This document shows positions 26,198 through 34,259 of a stretch of 64,000 nucleotides of DNA, piece after piece. Each line of letters opens with the position of its first letter. Position 1 is the stretch's first letter. Source of the DNA: Caulobacter sp. FWC2 (GTDB lineage: Bacteria; Pseudomonadota; Alphaproteobacteria; Caulobacterales; Caulobacteraceae); NCBI RefSeq assembly GCF_002742625.1, contig NZ_PEBF01000002.1, forward strand, positions 124,001 through 188,000, read 5' to 3'. The translations under genes and the position numbers were made by a program. The notes under the pieces are model-generated. The model was not told where the DNA came from. It was given only the letters and a program-made list of their open reading frames with translations, and did not search any database.

Positions 26198-27217
26198 TTG
26201 TTGGACGCCTCGGTCGAAGGGCTATTTTTGAACCTCGCCAAAGCCGAGGACACGGTGAGCCGACTCGACGCGCGCGCCCAGGCCTGCCCCTTCGCCGAGG
26301 GTTGGGCCGCGCGGGTCGACTTCATCGAGGCCAACGGCTGGGGCTGGGTCAGCGGCGAGATCGTCGACATGGAGGACCTGGTCCTGCACGACGCCCAGAT
26401 GGACGCGCGCCTTCCCGATCAGGCCCTGCGTGCGACCTACGGTCTCGTGCGGGCCCGGCGCAAGGCGCGGGGCGCGGGCTCGGAGCTACAGACCGCGCAC
26501 GGGGCGGTCTGGCTGGCGGGCCATCGCAGCGACCCGCCGCTCATGGCCCCCTCCGCTATCGACCCCGACGAGGTTCGCCCCGGCCCCGGCGCGGAAGCCC
26601 GCGACTTGGTCGGCGAACTCGTCCACCAGGTTCAAACCCTGAGCCGGGGCGAGACGGCCGATTCGATCGAGGCGGTGGAGGAGTGGGTGCAGTGGACCCG
26701 GCGCCTCCCCGATCGCGCGCCGGCCTTGCTGCGCGCGGCCACGGCGCTGGAGGGCTGGCGCCTGGTCAACCCCCTGCCCCGCCAGACCTTCGTCGGCGGG
26801 GTGATGGTCGCCCAGGCCCTGAGGGTGTCGGGCCGCACGCGCTCGTGCCTTCTCGCCTTCGAGGCCCCGCGTCGGACCCACCTGCAGCCGCCGCGGGGGT
26901 TCGTCGCCGCCCCGGTCGCGGCCCGCCTGGCCTACTGGCTGAAGATCACGGCGGTCGGGGCCGAGGCGGGCTTGGGCGAGATGAAGCGCCTGGATCTGGC
27001 CCGCCAGGTGGTGCTCAAGCGCGTCGGCGAGCGCAGGACCAACGACCGCTCGGCCGATCTCGTCGACCTTCTGCTGGCCAGGCCCCTGGTCAGTGCGCCG
27101 ATGGCGGCCGAGCACCTGGGCGTCGCCGGCCATACGGCCCGGCGGCTGCTGACGAACCTGGGCGCGTCGGTGATGGAAGTCAGCGGCCGATCGCGTTATC
27201 GCGCCTGGCGGCTGTAG
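26198..27217 (+). CDS. RHE_PE00001-family (DUF1612 and HTH) plasmid protein
   Basis: 339 residues from a TTG at 26198 with GGAG 6 nt upstream. The pattern AKAEDTVSRLDARAQACPFA, EGWAARVDFIEANGWGWVSG, EIVDMEDLVLHDAQMDARLP matches this rhizobial-plasmid family. The C-terminus carries an HTH (MAAEHLGVAGHTARRLLTNL). Some members relate to Fic-like or regulatory proteins; the function is unknown. It may bind the inverted repeat in its own promoter. Confidence 0.7.
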   Translation: MLDASVEGLFLNLAKAEDTVSRLDARAQACPFAEGWAARVDFIEANGWGWVSGEIVDMEDLVLHDAQMDARLPDQALRATYGLVRARRKARGAGSELQTAHGAVWLAGHRSDPPLMAPSAIDPDEVRPGPGAEARDLVGELVHQVQTLSRGETADSIEAVEEWVQWTRRLPDRAPALLRAATALEGWRLVNPLPRQTFVGGVMVAQALRVSGRTRSCLLAFEAPRRTHLQPPRGFVAAPVAARLAYWLKITAVGAEAGLGEMKRLDLARQVVLKRVGERRTNDRSADLVDLLLARPLVSAPMAAEHLGVAGHTARRLLTNLGASVMEVSGRSRYRAWRL

Positions 27218-27240
27218 CGCGGGAGCTCAGCCAGGTGGGC

Positions 27241-27704
27241 AAATGGGGAAGTTCCCATTTGGGCGTCTGGGGTGTTGCGCGGCCCGGCGAAGCAGTTCAG
27301 CTCAAGGCGTGGTCTTGCCCTCTTGAGGACTTGCCCAGAACCCCCTCGCCCCATCATGGCAAGAGGGCAAATCCCCATTTGGGTATTTTACCCAAACCGG
27401 GAAGTTCCCGGAACCCCGTTTGCGAACTTGGGTATCTGGTTTAGAGTGATGTTCACCAAATGGGCTCTGGGTTAAGTCCACCCTTGCCCATCTGGGATGA
27501 AGGTGTTTTGCGAATTTGGTGAAGCGGGTTTCTGTGGAAAAGTTGCTTTCCACATGTCCCCAGAACCCCATTTACCCACTTGGGTTAAAACCCTGTTCAC
27601 CAATTGCCCATAACCTAATTTGAGCAAAAGGGGACCTCGGCAGAAACCCAAGACCCCAGTTGTCCAGTTGTCCAGTTGCCCATTGCCTCAGAAGGGAACT
27701 TCCC
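27241..27704. promoter_or_regulatory. Palindrome-rich partition/operator region upstream of parA
   Basis: An AT-richer 460-bp region. The 11-bp palindrome GGGAAGTTCCC occurs at 27246-27256 and 27399-27409, and its reverse complement GGGAACTTCCC at 27694-27704, the last one base before the parA ATG and over its ribosome-binding site. Other perfect repeats are AAATGGG/CCCATTT (27241-27260) and TTTGGGTA/TACCCAAA (27378-27396). Variants of CCATTTGGG recur. This looks like a centromere and autoregulatory operator. Confidence 0.6.
27533..27554. repeat. Inverted pair of DnaA-box-like sites
   Basis: TGTGGAAA (27533-27540) and TTTCCACA (27547-27554) form a perfect 8-bp inverted repeat with a 6-nt spacer; each half resembles a DnaA box core. 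It lies in the parA upstream region, about 1.4 kb before repA, and may contribute to replication or to ParA operon control. Confidence 0.4.
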
Positions 27705-27705
27705 C

Positions 27706-28365
27706 ATGGCGGTCATCAGCGTGTGTTCGACGAAGGGCGGGGTGGGCAAGACCACCCTGGTCATGTGCCTGGCCGACGCCTTCGCCCGACAGGGCGGCTC
27801 GGTGGCCATCGTCGATGGGGACCCCAACGGCCACGTCGCCAGCTGGCGCGAGCGCGCCGGCGACGACTGCACGGTCACCGTCATCAGCGAGGCCAACGAG
27901 ACCAGGATCCAGGACGTCATCGCCAACGCCGCCAGCGAGTACGCCCTGGTCTTCGTGGACCTGGAAGGCGCGGCCTCCCAGGCGGTGACCTACGCCATCG
28001 CCGAGAGCGACATGGTCCTGATCCCGACCAAAATCTCGGGCATGGACCTGCAGGAGGTCTACCGCACCTACGAAGTGGTCAAGCGCGCCGAGAAGATGCT
28101 CAAGCGCGGCATCCCCGCGCGCGTCGTGTTCAGCCAGATGAACCCGCTCTACAGCCGCGTGGCTGGCCATGCCCGCCAGGAGATCCGCGACAACAGTATC
28201 CCGGTCCTCAATACGGAGATCATCCAGCGCGCGGCCTATCAGCAGATCCACTTCACGGGCATGACGCCCAGCGCCCCCGGCGGGGAGGCCAAGGCCGCGC
28301 GCGAGATCGCCGCGGTGCTGGCCGAGCTGCTTGAAGCGCTGGCCAACCAGGCCCAGGCGGCCTGA
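27706..28365 (+). CDS. parA: ParA-family plasmid partition ATPase
   Basis: 219 residues. The ATG at 27706 is chosen over one at 27676 because the product then begins directly with MAVISVCSTKGGVGKTTLVM (deviant Walker A KGGVGKTT). Walker A' (AIVDGDPNGH) and VFVDLEGAAS follow. It is a short ParA without an N-terminal HTH (type Ib-like), so autoregulation would need its partner. It acts with the next gene, 16 nt downstream, to segregate the replicon. Confidence 0.9.
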   Translation: MAVISVCSTKGGVGKTTLVMCLADAFARQGGSVAIVDGDPNGHVASWRERAGDDCTVTVISEANETRIQDVIANAASEYALVFVDLEGAASQAVTYAIAESDMVLIPTKISGMDLQEVYRTYEVVKRAEKMLKRGIPARVVFSQMNPLYSRVAGHARQEIRDNSIPVLNTEIIQRAAYQQIHFTGMTPSAPGGEAKAAREIAAVLAELLEALANQAQAA

Positions 28366-28381
28366 TAGGGGAGGGGAGACC

Positions 28382-28837
28382 ATGACCGACAAAGCCGCCC
28401 GCCCGGCCTTCCAACCGGCCCCACGACCCCGTCCGATCAACGACGCGGGCGCCACCGAAGCCCTCCGCAAAGCCACCGAGGATTTGGGCTTCAATCGCAC
28501 GACCAGTGCGCCTGCCGGCGTGATCGAGGCGGACGTGGCCTCGCCGGCCCAGGCGACGCCCGCGCCCGCGCCCGCGCCAAAGGCCTTGGCGGTCGCGCCG
28601 GCCCCCCGCGCGGCTCCCAAACCCAAGGCGGTCAAGCCCGCTCCGGCGACCGACTTCTCCGACCGCGAGACCTCGCTGAAATTCGTCATCGACGATGAGC
28701 TGTCGACCGCGCTGAAGCTGGACGCGGTCAGGCGGCGGGTGACGGTAAAGTTCCTGGTCCTGGAGGCCTTGGCCGAGAAGGGCTACCCGGTCGATATGGC
28801 GACGCTCCACGAAGACGGACGCCGGGTGAGAAAATAG
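28382..28837 (+). CDS. Small ParA-partner protein (ParB-like candidate)
   Basis: 151 residues with a strong ribosome-binding site (GGGGAGGGGAGA). A disordered Ala/Pro-rich N-terminal two-thirds is followed by a short folded C-terminus: ETSLKFVIDDELSTALKLDA then VRRRVTVKFLVLEALAEKGY, which looks like a ribbon-helix-helix. Position and architecture match the small DNA-binding partners of type Ib ParA (ParG-like). It would bind the palindromes upstream of parA (inference). Confidence 0.6.
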   Translation: MTDKAARPAFQPAPRPRPINDAGATEALRKATEDLGFNRTTSAPAGVIEADVASPAQATPAPAPAPKALAVAPAPRAAPKPKAVKPAPATDFSDRETSLKFVIDDELSTALKLDAVRRRVTVKFLVLEALAEKGYPVDMATLHEDGRRVRK

Positions 28838-28843
28838 GAAGAT

Positions 28844-28879
28844 GGGCAAAGGGGCAAATGGGGCTTTGCTCCTTTGCCC
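28844..28879. promoter_or_regulatory. 9-bp inverted repeat between partition and replication genes
   Basis: GGGCAAAGG (28844-28852) and CCTTTGCCC (28871-28879) are perfectly complementary. No T-run follows, so it is either a weak terminator for the par operon or an operator for repA. Confidence 0.45.
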
Positions 28880-28987
28880 CCTCGATGACTTGGGTGGATC
28901 CGCCGGTGTGGCCGCGGCCATCCGGCACGCGGCGGCGATGAAGCGAATCGCGGTACGCCAGATGATCGTGAGAGTAGGGCAGGGCGC

Positions 28988-29956
28988 ATGACGGCCCCCA
29001 AGGACCGCAACAACCAGTTCGACCTGTTCATTCCGCTGATGCGGGATCTTTCGCTGAAGGATCAGCGCGAGACGATGGAGCGGCCGTTCTTCTCGCTGCA
29101 GAAGCGCAAGCGCCTCAAGCCCATCGAGTACAAGAGCGCCGACGGCGAGGTCACGGTGAAGGTCGAGGCGATGCCGGCCTACGGCATGGCCACCATCTGG
29201 GACGCCGACATCCTGATCTGGGCGACCAGCGCGCTCAACCGCATGAAGGCCGAGGGCCGCAACGACGTGCCCCGGACCCTGCACGTCACCGCCTATGACC
29301 TCTTGCGCACGATCCAGCGCGACACCGGCGGCAAGGGCTATGCCGACCTGAAGGCGGCGCTGGATCGTCTCGCGACCACATCGATCCACACCTCCATCCG
29401 CCGGCCCCGCAAGGGCCACGACGCGCGCTTCAGCTGGCTGGACGAATGGGGCGTGGAGACCGACGGCCAGGGCAACCCCGTGGCGCTGCGTATCGTGCTG
29501 TCGAACTGGGTCTGGGAAGGGATCATGAACGAGAAGGCGGTGCTGACCATGCACCCCGACTATTTCCAGATCTCCGGCGGCCTCGAGCGCATCATCTACC
29601 GCATCGCCCGCAAACACGCCGGCGACCAGGACGACGGCTGGACCTGCCGGGTCAGCCTGCTGCACGAGAAGAGCGGCTCCGACAGCGCGCCCAAGGAATT
29701 TGCGCGCATGTTGCGCAAGATCGTCGAGGCCAACGACCTGCCTGAGTACGACATGGCCTATACGACAGCCGGGGACGGCTCCCAGGCGGTGAGGTTCATT
29801 CGCCGCTCGGTCGTCGAGCGCATCCAGGTCCAGGCCGAGCTTGAGGCCGAGACGGCCACGCGGGTCCGCCGGGAGCGGGAAGATCGCCGTGCCGTCGAGG
29901 TCGACGGGCTGATCGAGCCTTGGACCAAGCGCCGGGTCGTGCGCGACGACGACTAA
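28988..29956 (+). CDS. repA: Replication initiator protein A
   Basis: 322 residues. RNNQFDLFIPLMRDLSLKDQ, ERPFFSLQKRKRLKPIEYKS, PAYGMATIWDADILIWATSA and AYDLLRTIQRDTGGKGYADL are the signature of the alphaproteobacterial RPA initiator family, with two winged-helix domains. It would bind the iterons that begin right after its stop codon. It lies downstream of the par genes in the same direction, so this block is an autonomous replicon core. Confidence 0.92.
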   Translation: MTAPKDRNNQFDLFIPLMRDLSLKDQRETMERPFFSLQKRKRLKPIEYKSADGEVTVKVEAMPAYGMATIWDADILIWATSALNRMKAEGRNDVPRTLHVTAYDLLRTIQRDTGGKGYADLKAALDRLATTSIHTSIRRPRKGHDARFSWLDEWGVETDGQGNPVALRIVLSNWVWEGIMNEKAVLTMHPDYFQISGGLERIIYRIARKHAGDQDDGWTCRVSLLHEKSGSDSAPKEFARMLRKIVEANDLPEYDMAYTTAGDGSQAVRFIRRSVVERIQVQAELEAETATRVRREREDRRAVEVDGLIEPWTKRRVVRDDD

Positions 29957-30790
29957 CGGTCTATCGCACACCGCGATTGCCGACTCCTCATATTTTCAAG
30001 TAGTTGCCGCCAGGACTTCAAGTAACGCCTGGCCCTGCGGGACGGTCTTTCACACACCAGAGTCGCCCTGGCCGCCCGCCAAATTGGTAAACAGCGGGTT
30101 AAAACCGGGCGCGGACGCCGATTTTCAGCGCCAAAACGCCGGCGGCGGCCGTGGAAGGGACACGTCGGGGTTTCACACACCCGATAAGGCCCGGCTTGTC
30201 GGGGTTTCGCACACCGCCTGGGCCTTTCTTCGGGGTTTCACCCACCGAAGCGCCTCCAATCCGTCGGGGGGAACGCCCGCCGGAGGTGGGGGTAGGCCCT
30301 CGGGGTTTCACACACCGAAATCGGCCTATCGTTCGGGGTTTCACACACCCGGTTGAGGGAGCTGCGTCGGGGTTTCGCACACCGCGCCATCGCGGTTTCG
30401 CACACCGGGCGCCAGGGCCATGCTTCGGGGTTTCACCCACCCTGGACTCGGCTTTGCCTCGGGGTTTCACACACCGGGGTCGGTCCGGATGTCGGGGTTT
30501 CGCCCACTGGTGCGCCTTCACGGGAGCGCGGGGCCATCTAAGGGCGGATTTTGGCCCCGTCAGATGTTCGCGGGACCGGCAGAACGCCTAGTTGGCGGGG
30601 ATTTTGCGGCCTCAGCGGCCTGAAAGCGTCGGGGATTCGCCCACCGGAGGGACTTCGGGCCGGGTTCGGTCTTTCACCCACCGGTCCAACCTGTGGATGG
30701 CACGGGTTTTCACCCACGCTTCCTGCGGGGGAACGCCCACCCAAGCCTCGGGGGAACAGACACCGATCCACGGGGTATCGCCCACTGGGT
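29957..30790. repeat. Iteron array / candidate oriV
   Basis: Some 17 direct repeats of the consensus CGGGGTTTCACACACCG lie between 30166 and 30788, with variants (TTTCGCACACC, TTTCACCCACC, GGGAACGCCCACC). Degenerate copies occur at about 29957 and 30044. In the core (30166-30509) repeat starts are mostly 31-35 bp apart, about three helical turns, with unrelated spacers. CTGTGGATGG near 30690 is a possible DnaA box. All repeats are in the same orientation. This is the expected RepA-binding origin. Confidence 0.88.
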
Positions 30791-31036
30791 GTTTCGCCAA
30801 GCCACGGAACGCACTCAGGTTTTCCTCCCTGTCAGGCCCCTTAACTTAATTAACTTCGTACATAACAATATCTCTAACGGCGCAGCTGAAGCGCCGCCGG
30901 GAAACACAGGGCCAAAAGAGGGGCCCTGTTTCCCCGGCTCGGGGTCTGCGACCCAGGCCGGGAACCCCGAGAAGGCCCGACGACCCCGGATTTCTCGGGA
31001 ATTGCCGAGACCATCGACCGGGTGAGAGCCTTGGCC

Positions 31037-31549
31037 ATGCATCGAGGGCTCCGCATCGCCTTGCTTGGTCTGATCCCCGCACCGATCGCGGCGGTCCAGG
31101 CCCTCGCGCCCGCGCCGCTGGTCCTGGTCAACACCTCGCCCAGCGAACCGACCGGCATCTACGTCCGCTCCCGCCTTCCGCCGGCGGTCGGGCGCATCAT
31201 CGCCTTTCGGCCGCCGCCGGGCGCCTATCCCTATGTCGCCGAGGCCATGCCCGAGCGAGCGCGCACCAGCATACTCAAGGCCGTGCGGGCCGGGGCAGGG
31301 GATCTTGTCTGCGCCGACGAGCGGCGCGTGCTCGTCAACGACCAGGTTTGGCCGGCCGCGGCGCGGATCGATCGGCGCGGTCGGTCCCTCCCGCAGTGGC
31401 GCGACTGTCGGCGCCTAGCGGCCGACGAGGTCTTCGTGCTCTCGACGCGGATCCCCAACAGCTTCGACAGCCGCTACTACGGTCCGGTCCATCGGGCGGA
31501 GATCCTCGGCGTCTACATGCCGATTCTCACCTCAGAGACGCCTTCGTGA
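31037..31549 (+). CDS. traF: TraF-like conjugative signal peptidase (S26)
   Basis: 170 residues from the ATG at 31037; a GTG at 31022 is an alternative. An N-terminal membrane helix (LRIALLGLIPAPIAAVQALA) precedes the serine nucleophile motif NTSPSEPTGIYVR; a candidate general-base Lys is in ILKAVRAGAGDLVC. TraF peptidases mature (cyclise) the conjugative pilin. The stop overlaps the GTG of the next gene (GTGA). Confidence 0.8.
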   Translation: MHRGLRIALLGLIPAPIAAVQALAPAPLVLVNTSPSEPTGIYVRSRLPPAVGRIIAFRPPPGAYPYVAEAMPERARTSILKAVRAGAGDLVCADERRVLVNDQVWPAAARIDRRGRSLPQWRDCRRLAADEVFVLSTRIPNSFDSRYYGPVHRAEILGVYMPILTSETPS

Positions 31550-32304
31550 CCTGGGGGCGGGTCCTCGCCGGCGCCATGGCCGTCCTCGTCCTGGCGACGG
31601 CCCCGGCTAGCGCCTGGGGTCAGGTCGCCGCCGAGCGCCCGGACCTTGCCCGGCTGCGGGACGTGGTCGATGCGCCAGGCGGGCGCGACGCCATCGCCCG
31701 GGTGACCTGGGCCGAGGCGGCCGGGCAGGGCGACAGCGGCCTGGCCGGCGTGGTCTACACCATCCTCAACAGGCTCGCGGCCGGGCGCTGGGGCGACAGC
31801 ATCGACCAGGTCGTCAATGCCCGCGCCCAGTTCGAGCCGGTGCTGCGGGCGGGCGGCGACTGGCGCGCCTTGCCGGCGGTGCGCCCGGCCGAGCGCGCGC
31901 GCATCGACACCATCTTGAACCTGGCCCTGGAGGGCCGGCTGCCGGATCTCACCGGCGGGGCCCTCTATTTCCAGAACCCCAAGATCGTGGCCGCGCGCGC
32001 AGCGGCCGGAACGGTGTCGCCGCGCCTGGTGCATTTCGGCGGAGCCGCGCCCAGCGTGGTGATCGGCGATCACGCCTTCTATCCGGGCCAGGCGGGCAGG
32101 ACGGGCGCCGCCCCGCTCGATCCCCTTGCGGCGGCGGGCGGCGCAATCTTTCCCGATCAGGGGCGCTCGCCCGATGCGATTGACGTCTCGGTCCAGGCGT
32201 CAGGAACCCTTGCGCCGGCCGCGGCGGGTGCCCGTGGCCTCGTCGTGCTGCCGACGGGCGAGATTGTCGAAGACCCCGCACGGCTTGCCGCGCCCCAACC
32301 CTGA
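31546..32304 (+). CDS. Cell-wall hydrolase (SleB/Hydrolase_2-like), secreted
   Basis: 252 residues. The GTG at 31546 overlaps the traF stop by 4 nt and gives a signal peptide (TWGRVLAGAMAVLVLATAPA). The catalytic region is VTWAEAAGQGDSGLAGVVYT then ILNRLAAG...QVVNARAQFEPV, the Hydrolase_2 pattern with the putative catalytic Glu. It would open peptidoglycan locally during assembly of the mating apparatus. The C-terminal ~90 residues are low complexity. Confidence 0.78.
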   Translation: MTWGRVLAGAMAVLVLATAPASAWGQVAAERPDLARLRDVVDAPGGRDAIARVTWAEAAGQGDSGLAGVVYTILNRLAAGRWGDSIDQVVNARAQFEPVLRAGGDWRALPAVRPAERARIDTILNLALEGRLPDLTGGALYFQNPKIVAARAAAGTVSPRLVHFGGAAPSVVIGDHAFYPGQAGRTGAAPLDPLAAAGGAIFPDQGRSPDAIDVSVQASGTLAPAAAGARGLVVLPTGEIVEDPARLAAPQP

Positions 32305-32372
32305 GCGACCGATCCGCGCCCTGGCAGGCCGCTGAGGGCATGGGCTGCCCGAGCCCGTGAACGCTTCCGCCG

Positions 32373-32500
32373 ATCCTGCCCTGTCACCCGGTCCGTCAAC
32401 CCGCTGGCGCGGGTGCCGCGCCGCGCGCGGCGCGGACGGTGACGGTCCAGGGCCCGACAGGCCCGGTCGACGAAGACGCTCATCGGGAGCGTCGATCGGA
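32373..32500 (+). repeat. Duplicated structured leader, copy 1
   Basis: Begins with the segment ATCCTGCCCTGTCACCC then GGTCCGTCAACCCGC. It contains ACCCGC/GCGGGT and GACGCTC-ATCGG-GAGCGTC hairpins and GGCCCGACAG, and ends 10 nt before the start of the small membrane protein gene. A second copy begins exactly 600 bp downstream before another small gene. The stem GACGCTC/GAGCGTC persists in copy 2 with a G-U pair. Confidence 0.6.
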
Positions 32501-32510
32501 GACCAGACCC

Positions 32511-32744
32511 ATGACCTTCACGCGCACTGAAAAGCTCATCGTCCTGATCGGGTTCAAGCTGACCCTCGTCGTCGGCTTCTTCGCCTGCCTTGGGCTGACG
32601 GCGTCCTTCTTCATCGGGCGTCCAGCCGGCCCCAAGGCCCTGATGCTCTTCGGGGCGCTGCTGGCGATCGATCTGGTGGCCATGGCCTATCTCGCCCTCT
32701 GTCAGGTGCTGGTCGGCAAGTCGCGCGGCGGGGAGGGGGCGTGA
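32511..32744 (+). CDS. Small two-helix membrane protein
   Basis: 77 residues from the ATG at 32511 (GGAGA about 10 nt upstream). There are two hydrophobic helices (LIVLIGFKLTLVVGFFACLG; ALMLFGALLAIDLVAMAYLA) and a short basic C-terminus. No family recognised. It lies between the transfer genes behind a duplicated leader, so a role in transfer or entry exclusion is possible but unsupported. Confidence 0.6.
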   Translation: MTFTRTEKLIVLIGFKLTLVVGFFACLGLTASFFIGRPAGPKALMLFGALLAIDLVAMAYLALCQVLVGKSRGGEGA

Positions 32745-32972
32745 GCCCTCTCTTTGCGTGACGCTGGGCCGGGGTTGCGCCTCATCGGGGCGCGCCCTTC
32801 CTGAGCCTCGGCGCCCGCTCGTCTCCACGGGCCCGGCGCCAGGGCGCCAGATCCCGGTCGCCTCGGCGTCCACCCGAGGGCCCGCCTCGCTGGCGAGCGC
32901 CCTGAAGGCGCTCGTCGCCGTCGACTTGCGACGGCGCGGCTTCGGCTACTGAGCCTGGAGGCGCCTCTTCCA

Positions 32973-33115
32973 ATCCTACCCTGTCACCCAGCCCGTCAAC
33001 CCGCTGCGCGGGTTCCCCTCCGGGCCCGCGCGAGCGCGACCCCTGCGGTGACTGGCCGGGGCCCGACAGCGGGGAAGGGACAAAGGCGCTCAAGGGGAGC
33101 GTCGGCCTAGCCGGA
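32973..33115 (+). repeat. Duplicated structured leader, copy 2
   Basis: ATCCTACCCTGTCACCC then AGCCCGTCAACCCGC matches copy 1 at 32373, followed by the hairpin AACCCGC-TGC-GCGGGTT, GGCCCGACAG and a GGCGCTC-AAGGG-GAGCGTC stem. It ends just before the next start codon at 33124. The upstream 32745-32972 region holds no supported gene. Confidence 0.6.
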
Positions 33116-33123
33116 GATGTCCC

Positions 33124-33468
33124 ATGTTCGAGTTCACCAAGACCACGTTCGATCACATCGACGACGACCTGATCGCCCAGCATCTGGCCAGCGGCATGCC
33201 GCGATACAGCAACACGCTCTATCTTCTCGGCGGCGGCTTCATCCGGCGCTGGACCGACGACGAGGCGGCGGCCCGTACACAGTTACAGGCCGACCGGACC
33301 GATCCGAACCTGTCCTGGGCCATCGCATTCGACCACATGACGGTCTGGGCCGTGGATGTGGCCTTTGCGCCCAACAGCAAGTCGGCAGAGCAGCTGCGAG
33401 CCGAATGCGACGAGGCCCTGGACGCGATGTTCGAGCGGTGGGTAAGCGCGGAGGAGGGGGCGCGCTAA
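33124..33468 (+). CDS. Hypothetical protein behind duplicated leader
   Basis: 114 residues with GGAG 9 nt upstream of the ATG. MFEFTKTTFDHIDDDLIAQH, LYLLGGGFIRRWTDDEAA and SWAIAFDHMTVWAVDVAFAP show a compact soluble acidic protein; no family recognised. It overlaps the end of the convergent mobilisation gene by 4 bp. Confidence 0.65.
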   Translation: MFEFTKTTFDHIDDDLIAQHLASGMPRYSNTLYLLGGGFIRRWTDDEAAARTQLQADRTDPNLSWAIAFDHMTVWAVDVAFAPNSKSAEQLRAECDEALDAMFERWVSAEEGAR

Positions 33469-34022
33469 GCTCCCTTTTTGCGCCCGCGACCCTCAATGCT
33501 TGGCTCCGCGGCCGCGCCCTCCAATCTCGCCCGCGCCATGGCGTCGAAATCCGGCAGGGACGGCGCCGGCGTTCCTGGCAGCGGCGCGATGGCCAGCCCG
33601 AGCGTATCGGCCAAGGCCTTGCGATCTCGCGGGCGACTGACCCGTCGATCGAGCACGTCGAGCAGTCGCGCCATCAGGGCCGCACCCTCGTCATCGGCGC
33701 GGGCCTCGGCCAGCAGCGCGCCGCCCAGCACGATCTTGGCGCGGGTCTCGCGCTTGCGCTCGGTCTGATCGAGCAAGGCTTCGAGGCGCTCGACCCTGGC
33801 CTTCCAAACCTGAAGGCGGCGTCCTTCGTCCTCGATCTGATCGAGCCGCGTCACATGCCCGCGATGCCGGGGCAGGGCGCCGGTCAGGTTGGCCAGGGCC
33901 GACCGGGCGCGGTGCTCACGGTCGGCCAGCTGCACGGCGAGGTTCTGCAGCCGACGCGCCTTGGCGGCTGGGCTCTCGGGAGCGCGGCGGGGAGCGCGCT
34001 TGGGTCTGACGGCGGCTTCCAT
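33465..34022 (-). CDS. Mobilisation accessory protein (MobC/TraD-like)
   Basis: 185 residues from the ATG at 34022. It is highly basic and helical with a coiled-coil centre (RLDQIEDEGRRLQVWKARVE then RLEALLDQTERKRETRAKIV) and the conserved-looking KIVLGGALLAEARADDEGAA then LMARLLDVLDRRVSRPRDRK. This pattern is seen in small proteins divergent from MobA/MobL relaxases. It flanks the oriT, so relaxosome binding is the likely role. Confidence 0.65.
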   Translation of the reverse strand: MEAAVRPKRAPRRAPESPAAKARRLQNLAVQLADREHRARSALANLTGALPRHRGHVTRLDQIEDEGRRLQVWKARVERLEALLDQTERKRETRAKIVLGGALLAEARADDEGAALMARLLDVLDRRVSRPRDRKALADTLGLAIAPLPGTPAPSLPDFDAMARARLEGAAAEPSIEGRGRKKGA

Positions 34023-34082
34023 CGAGAGGCTTCGGCTTGAACTAACGACGGATTGAGCGTACCCCTTCTCAGCACATAGTGA

Positions 34083-34114
34083 CAAGGGCGCAGTTATGCA
34101 TTGCGTTGCAATGC
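34083..34114 (-). other. oriT: Origin of transfer (oriT), IncQ/Ti-type nic region
   Basis: On the minus strand a perfect inverted repeat GCATTGC-AAC-GCAATGC is followed by a 3-nt spacer and TAACTGCGCCCTTG. The core TAACTGCGCCCT matches the RSF1010/Ti nic consensus TAANTGCGCCCT at every fixed position, with the inverted repeat on the expected side. It lies between the divergent mobilisation protein and MobA/MobL-family relaxase genes. Nicking would be predicted between TAACTGCG and CCCT. Confidence 0.82.
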
Positions 34115-34179
34115 CTGCGGCCGGGAGACCCGGCAGCCCGCCGACGCCGAAAGATCGGGGCGTCGTCTGGCGTCGAGCC

Positions 34180-34195
34180 AAGGGGCAAGCCCCTT
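34180..34195. promoter_or_regulatory. Perfect inverted repeat near the relaxase start
   Basis: AAGGGGC-AA-GCCCCTT lies 65 bp before the relaxase GTG. It may be a relaxosome accessory site, an operator for the divergent mob promoters, or a leader hairpin. Confidence 0.45.
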
Positions 34196-34259
34196 AGCGA
34201 TCCCGTTCGCTGCGCGGCTTGAAGATCGGGCGCTCCACGCCCAGCAAGGGAAGGATCCA

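Noticed and set aside
30166..30509. Repeats of ~17 bp with ~15-bp unrelated spacers look like a short CRISPR array.
   Set aside because: Repeats are too short and variable, spacers too short, no cas genes are nearby, and the array follows repA; iterons explain it.
32758..32952. A 64-codon frame between the small membrane gene and leader copy 2.
   Set aside because: No ribosome-binding site, Arg/Pro-rich composition, no family.
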